Shown here piece after piece: positions 18,364 to 28,799 of a DNA stretch of 64,000 nt. Source of the DNA: Pectobacterium polonicum (GTDB taxonomy: Bacteria; Pseudomonadota; Gammaproteobacteria; Enterobacterales; Enterobacteriaceae); assembly GCF_005497185.1 (NCBI RefSeq), contig NZ_RJTN01000015.1:56393-120392 (forward strand), given 5' to 3'. How positions within the stretch are numbered: position 1 is the stretch's first letter; each line of letters starts with the position of its first letter. The notes under the pieces were generated by a model that saw nothing but the letters and a program-made list of their open reading frames with translations, was not told the DNA's origin and ran no database searches. The position numbers were made by a program, and so were the translations under genes.

Positions 18364-19634
18364 GCTTGCTCTTCCTTCTTCGCGACTTTCAACTTCATTT
18401 CAGGACGCTTCATCGGCAGCAAGCCTTGCGGACGCCAAATCATCATCAGAACCATCAATGCGCCCAGCAACAGCATGCTGTATTCATTCAGATCGCGCAT
18501 CAGTTCGCGGGACACGACCAGCAGAATCGCAGCGAGAATGACCGCAAACTGCGAGCCCATGCCGCCCAGCACGACAATAGCCAACACAAAGGCCGACTCG
18601 GCAAACGTGAACGATTCCGGGCTGACAAACCCTTGACGCGCGGCAAACAGCGTACCGGCAAATCCAGCGAACGCGGCGCTGATGGTGAAAGCGGTCAGCT
18701 TAATACGCGTTGGGCTCAGGCCCAGAGAACGACAGGCGATTTCATCATCGCGCAGTGCTTCCCAGGCGCGTCCCAGCGGCATCCGCAGCAGACGGTTAAT
18801 CACAAACAGGGTCAGCACAACCAGCAGCAACGCGACCAAGTACAGGAAGATAATGCGGTCGCTGGGGTCATATTGCAGGCCAAAGAAGTTGTGGAACGTA
18901 TCCCATCCGCCATCGCGCGCGCTGCGACCAAACTCCAGACCAAAGAAGGTCGGTTTAGGGATCTGGCTGATGCCGTTCGGACCACCGGTAATGTCGGTAT
19001 TATTCAACAGCAGGATACGGACAATTTCCCCGAACCCAAGCGTCACAATCGCCAGATAGTCGCCGCGCAACCGCAGTACCGGGAACCCCAGCAGGAAGCC
19101 AGACAGCGCCGCCACCATGCCCGCCAGCGGCAAACTTTCCCAGAAGCCCAGGCCATAATAGTGGTTCAGCAGCGCATAGGTATACGCGCCAATGGCGTAA
19201 AACCCGCCGTAGCCCAAAACCAGCAGACCGGACAGACCGACGACGACGTTCAAGCCCAGACCCAGCATCACGTAAATCAGCGTGAGGGTAGCGATATCTA
19301 CCGTACCGCGCGAGACCAGAAACGGCCAGGCGATCGCGGCGATAATCAATGCCGCAGCCAATACCTTCTGCCGTGGCGTACTGCCATCAAAGCTCGGCAG
19401 AACCAGTGACGGTGCGGAAAATTTCTTGATGCTTTGCTGGAAGAACGGGCGAATCAACTGGAAGAAGAACACCACGATGCAGCCCGCACCGATCCAGTAC
19501 CAGCGAACTTCATCGGCACCACGCACTACCAATTTGGTGCCATCCAGCGCCAGTTGCATGCCCATTAAAAACGAGGCCAGCACCAGCAGCATGAACGCGG
19601 AAACCAACGCATTAAACAGGTTGAGCTGTTTCAT
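18360..19634 (-). CDS. livM: Branched-chain amino acid ABC transporter permease LivM
   Basis: 424 residues with about 10 membrane segments, longer than LivH because of the extended N-terminal part typical of enterobacterial LivM. The family motif [20 protein letters not shown] lies near residue 145, and the EAA-like loop is in [14 protein letters not shown]. It makes the transmembrane channel with LivH. It overlaps livH and livG by 4 bp each. Confidence 0.95.
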   Translation of the reverse strand: MKQLNLFNALVSAFMLLVLASFLMGMQLALDGTKLVVRGADEVRWYWIGAGCIVVFFFQLIRPFFQQSIKKFSAPSLVLPSFDGSTPRQKVLAAALIIAAIAWPFLVSRGTVDIATLTLIYVMLGLGLNVVVGLSGLLVLGYGGFYAIGAYTYALLNHYYGLGFWESLPLAGMVAALSGFLLGFPVLRLRGDYLAIVTLGFGEIVRILLLNNTDITGGPNGISQIPKPTFFGLEFGRSARDGGWDTFHNFFGLQYDPSDRIIFLYLVALLLVVLTLFVINRLLRMPLGRAWEALRDDEIACRSLGLSPTRIKLTAFTISAAFAGFAGTLFAARQGFVSPESFTFAESAFVLAIVVLGGMGSQFAVILAAILLVVSRELMRDLNEYSMLLLGALMVLMMIWRPQGLLPMKRPEMKLKVAKKEEQA

Positions 19635-20557
19635 ACCTTCTCAACCTCCGGGCGACCCAGAATACCGGTTGGCATCACCAGCAGCACCGCTATCAGCAGC
19701 GCAAATGACACTGCATCTTTGTATTCCGTGCTCAGGTAAGCGGACGTCAGCGCTTCGGCTACACCCAAAATCAACCCGCCGATCATCGCGCCTGGGATAC
19801 TGCCAATCCCACCCAGCACCGCAGCCGTAAAGGCTTTCATCCCGGCCATAAAGCCGATATAGGGGTTGATAACACCGTAAAATTGTCCCAGCAACACACC
19901 AGCAACGGCGGCCATGAGCGCGCCAATAACGAAGGTCAGAGAGATGACGCGGTCGGTGCTGATACCCAGCAGGCTGGCCATTTTCAGGTCTTCCGCACAG
20001 GCGCGACAGGCGCGTCCCATACGGGAATAGCGAATAAATAACGTCAGTGCCAGCATGGCGAGGAACGTCACAATCCAGATGGTCAACTGCATGGTGCTAA
20101 TGGTGGCGGCAAAGCCATTGCTTTCGCCCAACACCCACTGCCCGGTCACCAGACTCGGCAGCGCAACATCACGCGAGCCCTGATTCAGGCTGACGTAGTT
20201 TTGCAGAAAAATCGACATCCCGATGGCAGAAATCAGTGCAATCAGACGCTTTGACGTTCGAACAGGCCGATAGGCTACCCGTTCGATACTCCAGCCGTAG
20301 GCGCTGGAAATGACCACTGCGGCAACGAAGGCGACGCTAATCAGAAGCCAGCCAGCATCGATGCCCATCATCATCAGGGCCGCAATAACGATAAAGGAAA
20401 CATAGCTACCGATCATGTAAACCTCGCCGTGCGCGAAGTTAATCATGCCGATAATGCCGTAAACCATGGTGTAGCCAATGGCGATCAGCGCGTAGGTGCT
20501 GCCCAACGTCAGGCCGTTGAACATCTGCTGAAGAAAATAGAGGAACTGCTCGGACAT
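19631..20557 (-). CDS. livH: Branched-chain amino acid ABC transporter permease LivH
   Basis: 308 residues, about 8 membrane segments, starting [20 protein letters not shown] like E. coli LivH. The motif [22 protein letters not shown] is diagnostic. The inner-membrane partner of LivM. It follows livJ after a 154-bp gap with a GC-rich stem-loop. Confidence 0.96.
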   Translation of the reverse strand: MSEQFLYFLQQMFNGLTLGSTYALIAIGYTMVYGIIGMINFAHGEVYMIGSYVSFIVIAALMMMGIDAGWLLISVAFVAAVVISSAYGWSIERVAYRPVRTSKRLIALISAIGMSIFLQNYVSLNQGSRDVALPSLVTGQWVLGESNGFAATISTMQLTIWIVTFLAMLALTLFIRYSRMGRACRACAEDLKMASLLGISTDRVISLTFVIGALMAAVAGVLLGQFYGVINPYIGFMAGMKAFTAAVLGGIGSIPGAMIGGLILGVAEALTSAYLSTEYKDAVSFALLIAVLLVMPTGILGRPEVEKV

Positions 20558-20575
20558 ACCTTAACCTTAAATGCC

Positions 20576-20602
20576 GCCCCCGCGCCTTGCGGCAACGGGG
20601 GC
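20576..20602 (-). promoter_or_regulatory. GC-rich stem-loop between livJ and livH
   Basis: GCCCCCG (20576-20582) pairs perfectly with CGGGGGC (20596-20602), with an inner GCC/GGC stem. On the minus strand it lies after the binding-protein gene and just before livH, with no long T run. Such intercistronic stems usually stabilise the upstream binding-protein mRNA and lower read-through into the permease genes. A second imperfect stem lies at about 20674-20702, straight after the livJ stop. Confidence 0.6.
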
Positions 20603-20711
20603 TTCGGTATTGAGGGATTAGTAGTGGTACACACTCAGAAAGCGAAGAATGCTCTCCACGCCGAAGAGGCAGGCAACGGCATTTATCCGTTACCACCTCC
20701 CAGCATGATGA

Positions 20712-21824
20712 TTATTTCACTGCGCTGGAAGTACCGTCTTTGTGCCACTCAAATACGCCAAATTCAAACCCTTTCAGGTCGCCTTTTGCATCCCAGCTTA
20801 ATGGTCCCATTACGGTATCCACGGAGTTTGCTTTCAGATCCGCGACCAGTTTTTCCGGCTCATCGCTACCGGTACGAGCCATCGCCGTGGTCAGTGATTG
20901 CAGCGCAGCGTAGGTCGTCCAGACGAATGGGCCCGTTGGGTCCAGTTTCTTGGCCTTCAGCGCATCCACAATCGGTTGGTTAGCTGGCACCTGATCATAA
21001 CGCTTCGGCAGCGTCACCAGCATGCCTTCAGAGGCATCACCTGCGATGTTAGACAGCGAGGAGTTACCCACACCTTCTGGGCCCATGAACTTGGTTGTCA
21101 TACCAGCCTGACGCGCCTGACGCAGAATCTGCCCCATTTCCGGGTAGTAACCGCCGAAATAAACGAAATCCACGTTTTCTTTCTTCAGACGCGCAACCAG
21201 CGTGGAGAAATCTTTGTCACCCGCCGTCACACCTTCAAACAGCACAACATTCGCACCGGCTTTTTTCAGGCTATCCTGAACAGAGCGGGCAAGACCTTCA
21301 CCGTATTGCTGTTTGTCATGAACCACGGCAATACGCTGTGGTTTGAGGGTTTCGACAATGTATTTCGCCGAAGTTGGCCCCTGATCGGAGTCCAGCCCCG
21401 TCGTGCGCAGCACCATTTTATAGCCGCGCGTGGTCAAATCGGCGTTGGTTGCCGCAGGCGTAATCATGATCACGCCTTCTTCTTCATAGATATCAGACGC
21501 AGGCTGCGTGGAGGAGGAACACAGATGTCCAATCACGTAACGGATACCGTCATTGATGACTTTGTTCGCGACGGCAACCGCCTGTTTAGGGTCACACGCG
21601 TCATCATATTCAACGCCAACCAGTTTGTTGCCGTTTACGCCGCCTTTTGCGTTGATATCGGCAATAGCCTGACGTGCGCCAATGAATTCCATATCACCAT
21701 ACTGCGCAACGGGACCAGACATCGCGCCAACAACCGCAACTTTAATATCGGCAGCATTAACAGCGTGGCTAAACGCCATCGCCACGCAACTCATCAGCAA
21801 TACTTTACCTTTACTGAATTTCAT
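20712..21824 (-). CDS. livJ: Periplasmic leucine/isoleucine/valine-binding protein
   Basis: 370 residues from ATG 21824. A signal peptide [20 protein letters not shown] ends at NAA-D, and the mature protein begins [19 protein letters not shown] as in LivJ/LivK. The conserved disulfide pair is in DACDPK and HLCSSST. It delivers branched-chain amino acids to LivHMGF. The upstream ATG at 21875 would put 17 non-signal residues before the signal peptide and is rejected. Only one binding-protein gene is present here, whereas E. coli has livJ and livK flanking panM; calling it livJ rather than livK is arbitrary. An Lrp-like box lies about 100 bp upstream. Confidence 0.92.
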   Translation of the reverse strand: MKFSKGKVLLMSCVAMAFSHAVNAADIKVAVVGAMSGPVAQYGDMEFIGARQAIADINAKGGVNGNKLVGVEYDDACDPKQAVAVANKVINDGIRYVIGHLCSSSTQPASDIYEEEGVIMITPAATNADLTTRGYKMVLRTTGLDSDQGPTSAKYIVETLKPQRIAVVHDKQQYGEGLARSVQDSLKKAGANVVLFEGVTAGDKDFSTLVARLKKENVDFVYFGGYYPEMGQILRQARQAGMTTKFMGPEGVGNSSLSNIAGDASEGMLVTLPKRYDQVPANQPIVDALKAKKLDPTGPFVWTTYAALQSLTTAMARTGSDEPEKLVADLKANSVDTVMGPLSWDAKGDLKGFEFGVFEWHKDGTSSAVK

Positions 21825-22229
21825 TCTTTTTACCCCATCTGTCATTATGGATATTGCCGAAAACCTGACCGCCATCCGCCATAACCTGACTATTTTCTTA
21901 TAAGTAAGAAAGGCTTAGGTTATTATTAGTAATAATTTCTAATAAGGCTTTATTTTTCATATTATTAAACAGGAATATTATGCTGCAAATCAACTAACAC
22001 TGTCAGAAACAAGCGGAGCAAACAGCATAAAACGCCAGATGCAAAAACCAGCATTTAATTTATATATAGTCAGATATTCTACTTTATGCATTAATTGTTG
22101 ATGGATTACTCGAAAAACAAAGAATGAGAAAAACATTTGCCCTATTAACCATAACGCTCAAATTACACAACCGTTCCACTACAAAACAACTACATTATTC
22201 TTCACTCACATGATGGAGTGCCGATAAAA
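21825..22229. promoter_or_regulatory. Divergent livJ/panM control region
   Basis: 405 bp, AT-rich. It holds an Lrp-like box (21927-21941) inside overlapping inverted repeats (21922-21945). The panM ribosome-binding site GGAG is at 22215. No ORF with a convincing start was seen. Confidence 0.6.
21927..21941 (-). promoter_or_regulatory. Probable Lrp-binding box upstream of livJ
   Basis: Read on the minus strand, this 15-mer (TAGAAATTATTACTA) matches the Lrp consensus YAGHAWATTWTDCTR at 13 of 15 positions. It sits about 103 bp upstream of the livJ start inside a TTATTAG-N9-CTAATAA inverted repeat. Lrp controls liv genes in E. coli in response to leucine. Confidence 0.55.
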
Positions 22230-22676
22230 ATGAAACTAACCGTTGAATGCCTCACCCGGTTCAGCCCCCAGGATAAAATTGATCTGGCGAAAATTTGGCC
22301 ACATCAGAACATTGAGTTACTCGAAGAGGGACTCACGCTCGATCGGCGGTTGTTTACCGCCCGTTTTAACGATCGGCTGTTAGGCGGAGTATTGGTCGAG
22401 ATTGAAGGGGAATATGCAGAACTGAGCGATCTGATGGTGCGAGAAGTCACGCGGCGACGTGGTGTAGGGCAGCTTTTGATTGACGAAGCGCGTCGTCAGC
22501 TTCCTGAGGTTAAAGAGTGGTGGCTGGCAACGGCCAATCATGCCGCGATCAAAGAGGACGTGCTGGCACGGTTTATGGTGTCCTGCGGCTTCTCACCCGT
22601 ATCTGGCGGCTGGCGTTATATTCGCAGAAAAGAAACGCCGCTGATTCTTGACGCCATCAATTCAGAGAAGCCGTAA
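22230..22676 (+). CDS. panM: PanD maturation factor / aspartate decarboxylase autocleavage activator
   Basis: 148 residues from ATG 22230 (MKLTVECLTRFSPQDKIDL), matching E. coli PanM/YhhK, with a GNAT fold and the acetyl-CoA-binding loop REVTRRRGVGQLL. It triggers self-cleavage of the PanD proenzyme and senses acetyl-CoA, so it controls beta-alanine and pantothenate supply. Its place between livJ and rpoH fits the E. coli order. A GTG at 22218 is possible, but the homologue starts at MKLT. The C-terminus is about 20 residues longer than in E. coli. Confidence 0.88.
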   Translation: MKLTVECLTRFSPQDKIDLAKIWPHQNIELLEEGLTLDRRLFTARFNDRLLGGVLVEIEGEYAELSDLMVREVTRRRGVGQLLIDEARRQLPEVKEWWLATANHAAIKEDVLARFMVSCGFSPVSGGWRYIRRKETPLILDAINSEKP

Positions 22677-22719
22677 ACCTTCCTCGAATTCCTGACGCTC
22701 ACAGCAGACACAAACAAAA

Positions 22720-22740
22720 CGACCGGGCATTACCCGGTCG
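22720..22740. terminator. Bidirectional terminator between panM and rpoH
   Basis: Perfect 8-bp stem CGACCGGG (22720-22727) / CCCGGTCG (22733-22740), 5-nt loop. On the minus strand it is followed by TTTTGTTTG, so it ends rpoH transcripts best; it also lies after panM. Confidence 0.8.
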
Positions 22741-22764
22741 CTTACCAAGACACAATGAAAGCAA

Positions 22765-23622
22765 TTAGGCTTCTATTGCTGCTCGCAGTTTTTTCATCGC
22801 ATTCTTTTCTAACTGACGCACACGCTCGGCGGAAACACCGTATCGGTCGGCCAGTTCCTGCAAGGTGGATTTGTTGTCATCATCCAGCCAGCGAGCGCGA
22901 ATAATGTGCTGGCTACGTTCATCCAGCCCTTCCAGCGCGTAAGTGAGCTTATCGGCCGCATGCGTTTCCCAGTTGTCTTCTTCAATGCCATCGGCAAAGT
23001 CAGACGATTTATCCTGTAGGTAAAGCATCGGCGACATCGCTTTGCCGTCGTGCGAATCCTCTTCCGGCGTCGGATCGAACGTCATGTCCTGCGCCGCCAT
23101 ACGGGATTCCATCTCACGCACGTCTTTACTGGTCACACCAAGTTCACGCGCAACCAATTCGACTTCGTCCTGGTTAAACCAGCCGAGGCGCGTTTTCGTC
23201 TTACGCAGGTTAAAGAACAGCTTACGCTGTGCTTTAGTGGTCGCCACCTTCACAATACGCCAGTTACGCAGCACGTATTCATGAATCTCAGCTTTGATCC
23301 AATGCACGGCGAAAGAAACCAGACGCACGCCAACTTCAGGGTTGAAGCGACGTACCGCCTTCATCAGGCCGATGTTCCCTTCCTGAATCAGATCCGCCTG
23401 CGGTAGGCCGTAGCCGGAATAGTTGCGGGCAACGTGAATAACAAAGCGCAGGTGTGACAGAATCAGGTGCTTAGCAGCCTCCAGATCGCCCTGATAATGC
23501 AGTCGTTCAGCCAGCGCCCGCTCTTCCTCCGCCGTCAGCATCGGATAGGCATTGGCGGCACGAATATACCCTTCCAGACTGCCCTGGGGAACTAAGGTGA
23601 AAGTTTGCATATCGTTGGTCAT
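22765..23622 (-). CDS. rpoH: RNA polymerase sigma32 factor (heat shock)
   Basis: 285 residues, one more than in E. coli. Region 2 is intact ([20 protein letters not shown] and [21 protein letters not shown]), the RpoH box region [12 protein letters not shown] is present, and the region 4 helix-turn-helix reads [27 protein letters not shown]. It directs transcription of chaperone and protease genes. In E. coli the 5' mRNA folds as a thermosensor; the corresponding leader is present but was not folded here. Two good promoters lie upstream (23756-23785 and 23790-23817). Confidence 0.97.
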   Translation of the reverse strand: MTNDMQTFTLVPQGSLEGYIRAANAYPMLTAEEERALAERLHYQGDLEAAKHLILSHLRFVIHVARNYSGYGLPQADLIQEGNIGLMKAVRRFNPEVGVRLVSFAVHWIKAEIHEYVLRNWRIVKVATTKAQRKLFFNLRKTKTRLGWFNQDEVELVARELGVTSKDVREMESRMAAQDMTFDPTPEEDSHDGKAMSPMLYLQDKSSDFADGIEEDNWETHAADKLTYALEGLDERSQHIIRARWLDDDNKSTLQELADRYGVSAERVRQLEKNAMKKLRAAIEA

Positions 23623-23755
23623 TCAACCCTCTCAGTGACTCTGCTCGTCATATTACAGTCGGCTATCTTAGCACTGCTTCACCGCATCGTTTTGCGCGAA
23701 AATGGCAAAATGCGGCACCTTAAAGCGTATTTATCGAATACCTTAAAATCCGTCT

Positions 23756-23785
23756 ATTCAGACTGTGATTTCGCTCGCAAGTTCC
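23756..23785 (-). promoter_or_regulatory. Probable sigmaE promoter of rpoH (P3-like)
   Basis: On the minus strand GGAACTT (complement of 23779-23785) is followed, about 16 bp on, by GTCTGAAT. The block closely resembles what I recall of the E. coli rpoH P3 promoter, including the ATAGGAACTTG lead and AAATCAC before the -10. It would couple envelope stress and extreme heat to sigma32 synthesis. Confidence 0.75.
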
Positions 23786-23789
23786 TATC

Positions 23790-23817
23790 ATTTTATTCAC
23801 CTCATGCCAGAGATCAA
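23790..23817 (-). promoter_or_regulatory. Probable sigma70 promoter of rpoH (P1-like)
   Basis: TTGATC (complement of 23812-23817), 16 bp, TAAAAT (complement of 23790-23795) on the minus strand. Confidence 0.55.
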
Positions 23818-23943
23818 GCAGGAGACAAACGAACGGTGAATCAAGGGGAAAGCGCAGCGGGAAGTACAAAAAAGAGATGGCGCTGAGGAGGTTTCCCCTG
23901 CAATACGGTCTGAATTACAGGGGAAAATTATACCAGAAAAAGC

Positions 23944-24912
23944 TTACTGTGGTGTAAAACGACGTAAATGTTGTACCGTTGCCAGCCAGGCGGCCAGCCA
24001 GCCAATCATACCGGCAATTAACAGCAGCAGCAGGGACTCATCCCAGCTCAGCCCTTTGACGACAAACGTCGTACCGAAGACGGCAGCAACCTGCGCCACC
24101 ACGGCATCCAGTTTCCAAACCAGCGCCTGCGATAAAATCAGCGACAGCACCGCCCCGCCCAGACCCATCGCCGCCCCACCGTTCAGGAACGGGCGCAGAA
24201 TAAAGCCGTCCGTCGCACCGATCAGCTTCATTACATTGATGGTTTCACGGCGGCTAAAAATACTCAGACGCACACTGTTACCGATGACCAGGAAGACGGC
24301 AACAATCATCAGGACGCCAATCGTCGCGGAAATTTGTCCGACAAGGTTGGTCAACGCCACCAGTCGTGCGAACCAGCTGTCGTCCATCCGTACTTCATCC
24401 ACGCCCTGCGTCGCCGCCACGCGGTCGCGCAGCGTCGTCAACGTGGTGGAATCCTGAAAACTCATTTTCGGCGTGATAATCGCGACGGCCGGCAGCGGGT
24501 TTTCTTCCAGCATATCCAGCGCGCCGCCAAAACCAGACCAGTTACGGAACTCGCCCATCGCTTCATTGCGCGACAGATAATTGACTTTATCAACGCCGTC
24601 TTCAGATTGTAGCTGCGTGATGACTGCCTGCGCGGCGTTGTCATCCAGTGATTTATCCAGATACACCGTCAACTGTGGCGATGGATACCATTGTGTGGCG
24701 GCCTGACTCACGTTTTTCCAGACCAGATAACAGATGCTGGGCAACGCCAGCGAGATGGCAATGACCATCACGGTCAGAAAAGTGGCAAGCGGCTGGCGCA
24801 GCATATCGGCCAGCGTATTGGTCCAGGCATAGCGCCACTGTTCCTGCCAGCCGCCGCGCAGCGCTTTCGCTTTTGCGACAGGCTTTTTCGCATTACGGAC
24901 GTTATTCGCCAT
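23944..24912 (-). CDS. ftsX: Cell division protein FtsX
   Basis: 322 residues from ATG 24912, which overlaps the ftsE end by 11 bp. A basic N-terminal cytoplasmic tail is followed by TM1 ([21 protein letters not shown]), a periplasmic loop that contacts the amidase activator EnvC, and three C-terminal TMs, ending [18 protein letters not shown] as in E. coli. FtsEX controls septal peptidoglycan splitting. An earlier ATG at 24939 would add nine residues. The N-terminal tail is about 30 residues shorter than in E. coli. Confidence 0.95.
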   Translation of the reverse strand: MANNVRNAKKPVAKAKALRGGWQEQWRYAWTNTLADMLRQPLATFLTVMVIAISLALPSICYLVWKNVSQAATQWYPSPQLTVYLDKSLDDNAAQAVITQLQSEDGVDKVNYLSRNEAMGEFRNWSGFGGALDMLEENPLPAVAIITPKMSFQDSTTLTTLRDRVAATQGVDEVRMDDSWFARLVALTNLVGQISATIGVLMIVAVFLVIGNSVRLSIFSRRETINVMKLIGATDGFILRPFLNGGAAMGLGGAVLSLILSQALVWKLDAVVAQVAAVFGTTFVVKGLSWDESLLLLLIAGMIGWLAAWLATVQHLRRFTPQ

Positions 24913-25573
24913 TGTGGTTTCCCCCCACCATGCGGCCATCCGACAGCGTCAGCACACGGTAATGACGGCGAGCGATAAGCCCAGTATCATGCGTCGCCAT
25001 CAGGACAGTGACACCAACGCGATTGAATTCTTCAAACAGGCGTAAAATCCCTTCTGACAATGCTTCGTCCAGGTTACCAGTCGGCTCATCCGCCAGCAAC
25101 ACGGCGGGTTTGTTCACCACCGCGCGCGCAATGCCCACACGCTGCTGTTCACCGCCGGACAGCTGGATAGGATAGTTCTTCGCTTTATCCAGCAGGCCAA
25201 CCTTGTCCAGCGCCGCAGATACCCGACGACGAATATCCTCACTGCTGGCACCCGCGATAATGAGCGGCATGGCGACGTTGTCATAGACCGTGCGCTCCAT
25301 CAGCAGGTGGTGATCCTGAAAGATCATGCCGATCTGACGTCGCAGGAATGGGACTTCGCGTTTTTTCAGGCGGCTAATATTGTGGCCGCCAAACAAAATC
25401 TGACCCGCGCTGGGACGTTCAATGCCACAAATCAGCTTCAGCAGGGTACTTTTCCCCGCGCCGGAATGACCCGTCAGGAACGCCATTTCCGCTGGGCGCA
25501 GATGGAAATCCACCCCTTGCAATGCCTGACGCCCACCGAGGTAAGCTTTACTGACCTGTTCAAAACGAATCAT
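24902..25573 (-). CDS. ftsE: Cell division ATP-binding protein FtsE
   Basis: 223 residues. Walker [10 protein letters not shown] is at 35-43, the signature [14 protein letters not shown], Walker [13 protein letters not shown], and the switch histidine in LMATHDTGL. The ATPase partner of FtsX at the divisome. It starts 5 bp after ftsY ends; the order ftsY-ftsE-ftsX-rpoH is conserved in enterobacteria. Confidence 0.97.
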   Translation of the reverse strand: MIRFEQVSKAYLGGRQALQGVDFHLRPAEMAFLTGHSGAGKSTLLKLICGIERPSAGQILFGGHNISRLKKREVPFLRRQIGMIFQDHHLLMERTVYDNVAMPLIIAGASSEDIRRRVSAALDKVGLLDKAKNYPIQLSGGEQQRVGIARAVVNKPAVLLADEPTGNLDEALSEGILRLFEEFNRVGVTVLMATHDTGLIARRHYRVLTLSDGRMVGGNHNGE

Positions 25574-25578
25574 CCGTT

Positions 25579-26985
25579 TTAATCCTCTCGGGCAAAAAGT
25601 GCCTCAATAAAATCGTCGGCCTTGAATGGCCGTAAATCTTCAATGCCTTCACCTACCCCAATATAGCGGATAGGAATCGCAAACTGGTCGGCAATGGCGA
25701 AAATCACCCCGCCTTTCGCGGTGCCGTCCAGTTTAGTCAAGGTAATACCTGTCAGCCCGACCGCTTCATTAAACAGCTTGGCCTGGCTCACCGCATTCTG
25801 CCCAGTGCTGGCATCCAACGTCAGCATCACTTCATGCGGCGCGTCCTCGTCCAGCTTCTTCATCACGCGCACAATCTTTTTCAGCTCTTCCATCAGGTGC
25901 GCTTTGTTCTGTAAACGCCCAGCGGTATCAGCAATCAGGACATCAATACCGCGCGCCTTCGCGGCCTGAATCGCATCGAAAATCACCGATGCCGAATCCG
26001 CACCGGTATGCTGCGCGACCACCGCCACGTTATTGCGCTGTCCCCAGACCTGAAGCTGCTCGACGGCTGCCGCACGGAAGGTATCTCCCGCCGCCAGCAT
26101 CACAGATTTACCCTGTGCCTGGAACTGACGTGCCATTTTACCGATGGTGGTGGTTTTGCCCACGCCATTAACGCCAACCATCAGAATGACATACGGCGTT
26201 TTACCTTCGATATTCAGCGGGGCGTCCACCTTAGCAAGAATCTCCGCCATTTCTTCTTTCAGCTTCACAAAAAGCGTATCCGCATCTTTCAGTTGGCGGC
26301 GGCTGGCGTGCTCTGTCAGGCTACTGATGATCTTACGGGTCGTCTCAACCCCGACATCCGCAATCAGCAGTTGTTCTTCCAGTTCATCAAACAGATCGTC
26401 GTCGATTTTCTTACCGCGAAACAATCCGATAAATCCGGAACCGAGATTCTGACGCGTTTTCACCAGACTGCGTTTCAGGCGCGCGAAGAAACCTTCTTTC
26501 GTCGGGCGTTCTTGTTCCTGCGCCACAACAGGCACGTCATCTAACTGCGCGGGTTCTTGTTCTTCGTCCTGCACGATCGGATCGACGACATCTCGGTCGA
26601 GAACGTCATGCTCGATCGGGTCACAATCGTCTGTTGCAGGAATAATCGGGGACGACGCGCTAACGTCCGGGGCAACATGTGTCGATTCGTCTGCCTCAAC
26701 GGTAACCTCACGCTCGGCGACCAATGGGGCCAACGTCTGGGCTTCAACCTCTATCTTTTCTTCAACGACGCTATTTTCTTCCACTACCGACTTTTCCGGC
26801 AGTGATTGCTCTACGCGCTCCGGCGTAGGCTCAACGCGTTGGTGAGTCGATGCGGCGGCATCTGGCTCCGATGCTATCGGCTGTTCTGCAACAACGGGCT
26901 TCTCTTGCGGCTGTTCTTGTTGTTTTTCTTCCTGTTTCCCGAGTCCCAGCCAGGAAAAAAAACCGCGCTTCTTTTCTTTTGACAT
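25579..26985 (-). CDS. ftsY: Signal recognition particle receptor FtsY
   Basis: 468 residues from ATG 26985 (MSKEKKRGFFSWLGLGKQEE), matching the membrane-targeting N-terminus of E. coli FtsY; an in-frame ATT-type start farther up (27024) is rejected. An acidic, low-complexity A domain (to about residue 170) is followed by the NG GTPase domain: G1 GVNGVGKTTTIGKMA, G3 DTAGRLQNK, G4 TKLDGTAKGG, and a C-terminal DLRPFKADDFIEALF. It docks ribosome-SRP complexes to the Sec translocon. The acidic domain is the variable part. Confidence 0.96.
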   Translation of the reverse strand: MSKEKKRGFFSWLGLGKQEEKQQEQPQEKPVVAEQPIASEPDAAASTHQRVEPTPERVEQSLPEKSVVEENSVVEEKIEVEAQTLAPLVAEREVTVEADESTHVAPDVSASSPIIPATDDCDPIEHDVLDRDVVDPIVQDEEQEPAQLDDVPVVAQEQERPTKEGFFARLKRSLVKTRQNLGSGFIGLFRGKKIDDDLFDELEEQLLIADVGVETTRKIISSLTEHASRRQLKDADTLFVKLKEEMAEILAKVDAPLNIEGKTPYVILMVGVNGVGKTTTIGKMARQFQAQGKSVMLAAGDTFRAAAVEQLQVWGQRNNVAVVAQHTGADSASVIFDAIQAAKARGIDVLIADTAGRLQNKAHLMEELKKIVRVMKKLDEDAPHEVMLTLDASTGQNAVSQAKLFNEAVGLTGITLTKLDGTAKGGVIFAIADQFAIPIRYIGVGEGIEDLRPFKADDFIEALFARED

Positions 26986-27334
26986 GTACGATCGCGCTCC
27001 ACGCTGCTCACCGCAGCGAATCAATCAATGAAAATCATATTTAAACAACAAGTTTAACACTTTCCTGCCGACAGCAACACGCAGCCAGCAGGAGCAATGG
27101 CAGACAATCTTCCTCGCTACTCACAATCTTCGTAACGAAAGGCAATGTCCGTAACGAAGTGTGTCAAACGCCGCGCGTTACCGGAAGGCCGCCGACAGCA
27201 CAAAATTTTGGCTTGAGCGCCTTAACTCCCATCTTAACATTCCCTCTACACGTAACCGCCGTTAGAATAGCGCCAGAAATTTCCTGCCCGCATCCACACC
27301 ATGATGATGCGGCACAACAATAACCCTGTGAGCT
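26986..27334. promoter_or_regulatory. Divergent ftsY/rsmD spacer
   Basis: 349 bp. It contains an imperfect inverted repeat CTTCGTAACG (27128-27137) / CGTAACGAAG (27150-27159), 9 of 10 paired, and no ORF. Promoters for both genes are expected here, but I could not pick them with confidence. Confidence 0.45.
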
Positions 27335-27910
27335 ATGGCTAAAAAAAATGCATCGTCAGCCGCCGGACAAATCCGAATCATCGGTGGTCAATGGCGCGGC
27401 AGAAAACTCCCGGTACCTGATAGCCCCGGTTTACGCCCCACCACCGATCGCGTGCGGGAAACCTTGTTTAACTGGCTGGCTCCCGTGATTCAACAGGCGC
27501 GCTGCCTGGACTGCTTTGCTGGCAGCGGCGCACTCGGGCTAGAAGCGCTGTCCCGTTATGCAGCTCATGCCACATTATTGGAGATGGAACGTGCAGTCGC
27601 CCAGCAATTAACGCAAAATCTGGCGCTGCTTCGGGCGGAAAACGCTGAGGTGGTCAATACTGATGCCCTGAGCTGGCTGGCGAAGCCGGGTACGCCGTTT
27701 GACGTCGTGTTTCTCGATCCGCCGTTCCGCAAGGAGCTGATGAACAACACGCTTGCTCTGCTGGAACAACAGGGCTGGCTGGCACCAGACGCGTGGATTT
27801 ACGTGGAAACCGAAGCGGAAAATGCGCAGCTGACCATCCCAGAGAATTGGCAACTGCACCGTGAAAAAATTGCGGGTCAGGTTGCCTACCGTTTGTACAT
27901 CCGTCAGTGA
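27335..27910 (+). CDS. rsmD: 16S rRNA m2G966 methyltransferase RsmD
   Basis: 191 residues. The SAM-binding motif I is DCFAGSGALGLEALS (59-73) and the catalytic motif DPPF is at 128-131, as in N2-guanine methyltransferases of the RsmD family. It also has the N-terminal IIGGQWRGRKLPVPD signature. It methylates G966 of the 30S subunit. Divergent from ftsY, as in E. coli, and followed after 26 bp by the DUF1145 gene. Confidence 0.96.
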   Translation: MAKKNASSAAGQIRIIGGQWRGRKLPVPDSPGLRPTTDRVRETLFNWLAPVIQQARCLDCFAGSGALGLEALSRYAAHATLLEMERAVAQQLTQNLALLRAENAEVVNTDALSWLAKPGTPFDVVFLDPPFRKELMNNTLALLEQQGWLAPDAWIYVETEAENAQLTIPENWQLHREKIAGQVAYRLYIRQ

Positions 27911-27936
27911 TCTTTGCAGCAACGTAAGGGTAAGAG

Positions 27937-28215
27937 ATGATTTTGATTAACCTTGGCAGATTATTGATGCTGGGCGTGTGGGGATTTTTGTTGCTTAATC
28001 TGATTCAGCCGTTTCCCAAGCCGTTGAATATCTTCATGACCGTGGCGATGATATTTATGATCCTGATGCACGGTTTCCAACTGCTGCTGTTGAAATCCAG
28101 CCAACCGAAAGATAGTCCTGCGCTAAACCGTGCGCTTCAGGCACGCATTTTCCTTTTTGGCGTGTTTGAACTACTGGCGTGGCAGAAAAAACAGCCTAAA
28201 TCGCCTAAACCGTAA
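27937..28215 (+). CDS. yhhL: Small inner-membrane protein, DUF1145 family (YhhL)
   Basis: 92 residues with two hydrophobic segments (about 4-25 and 30-52) and a basic C-terminal tail rich in Lys and Pro. Position directly after rsmD and size match E. coli YhhL. Function unknown. GGGTAAGAG precedes the ATG. Confidence 0.85.
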   Translation: MILINLGRLLMLGVWGFLLLNLIQPFPKPLNIFMTVAMIFMILMHGFQLLLLKSSQPKDSPALNRALQARIFLFGVFELLAWQKKQPKSPKP

Positions 28216-28297
28216 CCGCTTCTGGGGCACAATATTTCCTGGGGAACCAGGTATCAATACGGTGCCCTTTCGTCCCACAGAGGGCGCAGCGCAAAAA

Positions 28298-28618
28298 TCA
28301 GGATTTTTTACCGGGAAGGTAAGGGAACGCGGTGACGTTATCGCCTAAATCAGAAATGCGAGCGCTGCCTTTTTCCGTCACGGCATCAATACGAATAATC
28401 GCCTGCAAAGGGATGAAACTGCGGCTAACGCCGGAGAATTCCGTTTTTAGCTTCTCGGTCGACGGGTCAACCAACAGCGTAGACTGACTATCAAATACAA
28501 AGTCGGCAATTTCAATAAAACCGAACAGGCTGCTTTGCACCAACTCACGCACATAAAGCTGGTAGTTCTTACCGTTATTTATAAATTGAATACGATAAAG
28601 TGCGGATTCATTACTCAT
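28298..28618 (-). CDS. DUF1820 family protein
   Basis: 106 residues: MSNESALYRIQFINNGKNYQ, then YVRELVQSSLFGFIEIADFVF and LLVDPSTEKLKTEFSGVSRSFIPL, the pattern of the DUF1820 family. No signal peptide or membrane segment. Function unknown. It is on the opposite strand to its neighbours, where E. coli has the unrelated yhhM, so this is a lineage-specific difference. It converges with yhhL. Confidence 0.82.
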   Translation of the reverse strand: MSNESALYRIQFINNGKNYQLYVRELVQSSLFGFIEIADFVFDSQSTLLVDPSTEKLKTEFSGVSRSFIPLQAIIRIDAVTEKGSARISDLGDNVTAFPYLPGKKS

Positions 28619-28799
28619 TCAACACAATGCTCCCTTCAGCGACGTCGCGGCGTAAAAACGGGCGATAACATACCATGAAGCTCACGAAAGGCGTATCCGT
28701 CTCACGCCGTGTTGTTTAACTTCCTCACAATCCCCTACACTGGATAAAGAACGGTTTATTTTTATCCTGACACAAACAAAAACACAAAAAGGACACGCT

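Larger units (their letters stand above)
23623..23943 (-). promoter_or_regulatory. rpoH promoter region
   Basis: 321 bp between ftsX and rpoH. From ftsX inward it has a 9-bp stem TTTCCCCTG/CAGGGGAAA (23892-23926), the sigma70-like P1 and the sigmaE-like P3. No gene was seen inside. Confidence 0.75.

Noticed and set aside
18348..19409. Long 353-codon plus-strand ORF opposite livM
   Set aside because: It is a shadow of livM; the translation is Gln/Arg/His-rich, with no domain and no ribosome-binding site.
26008..26544. 178-codon plus-strand ORF opposite ftsY
   Set aside because: Antisense shadow of a well-conserved GTPase gene.
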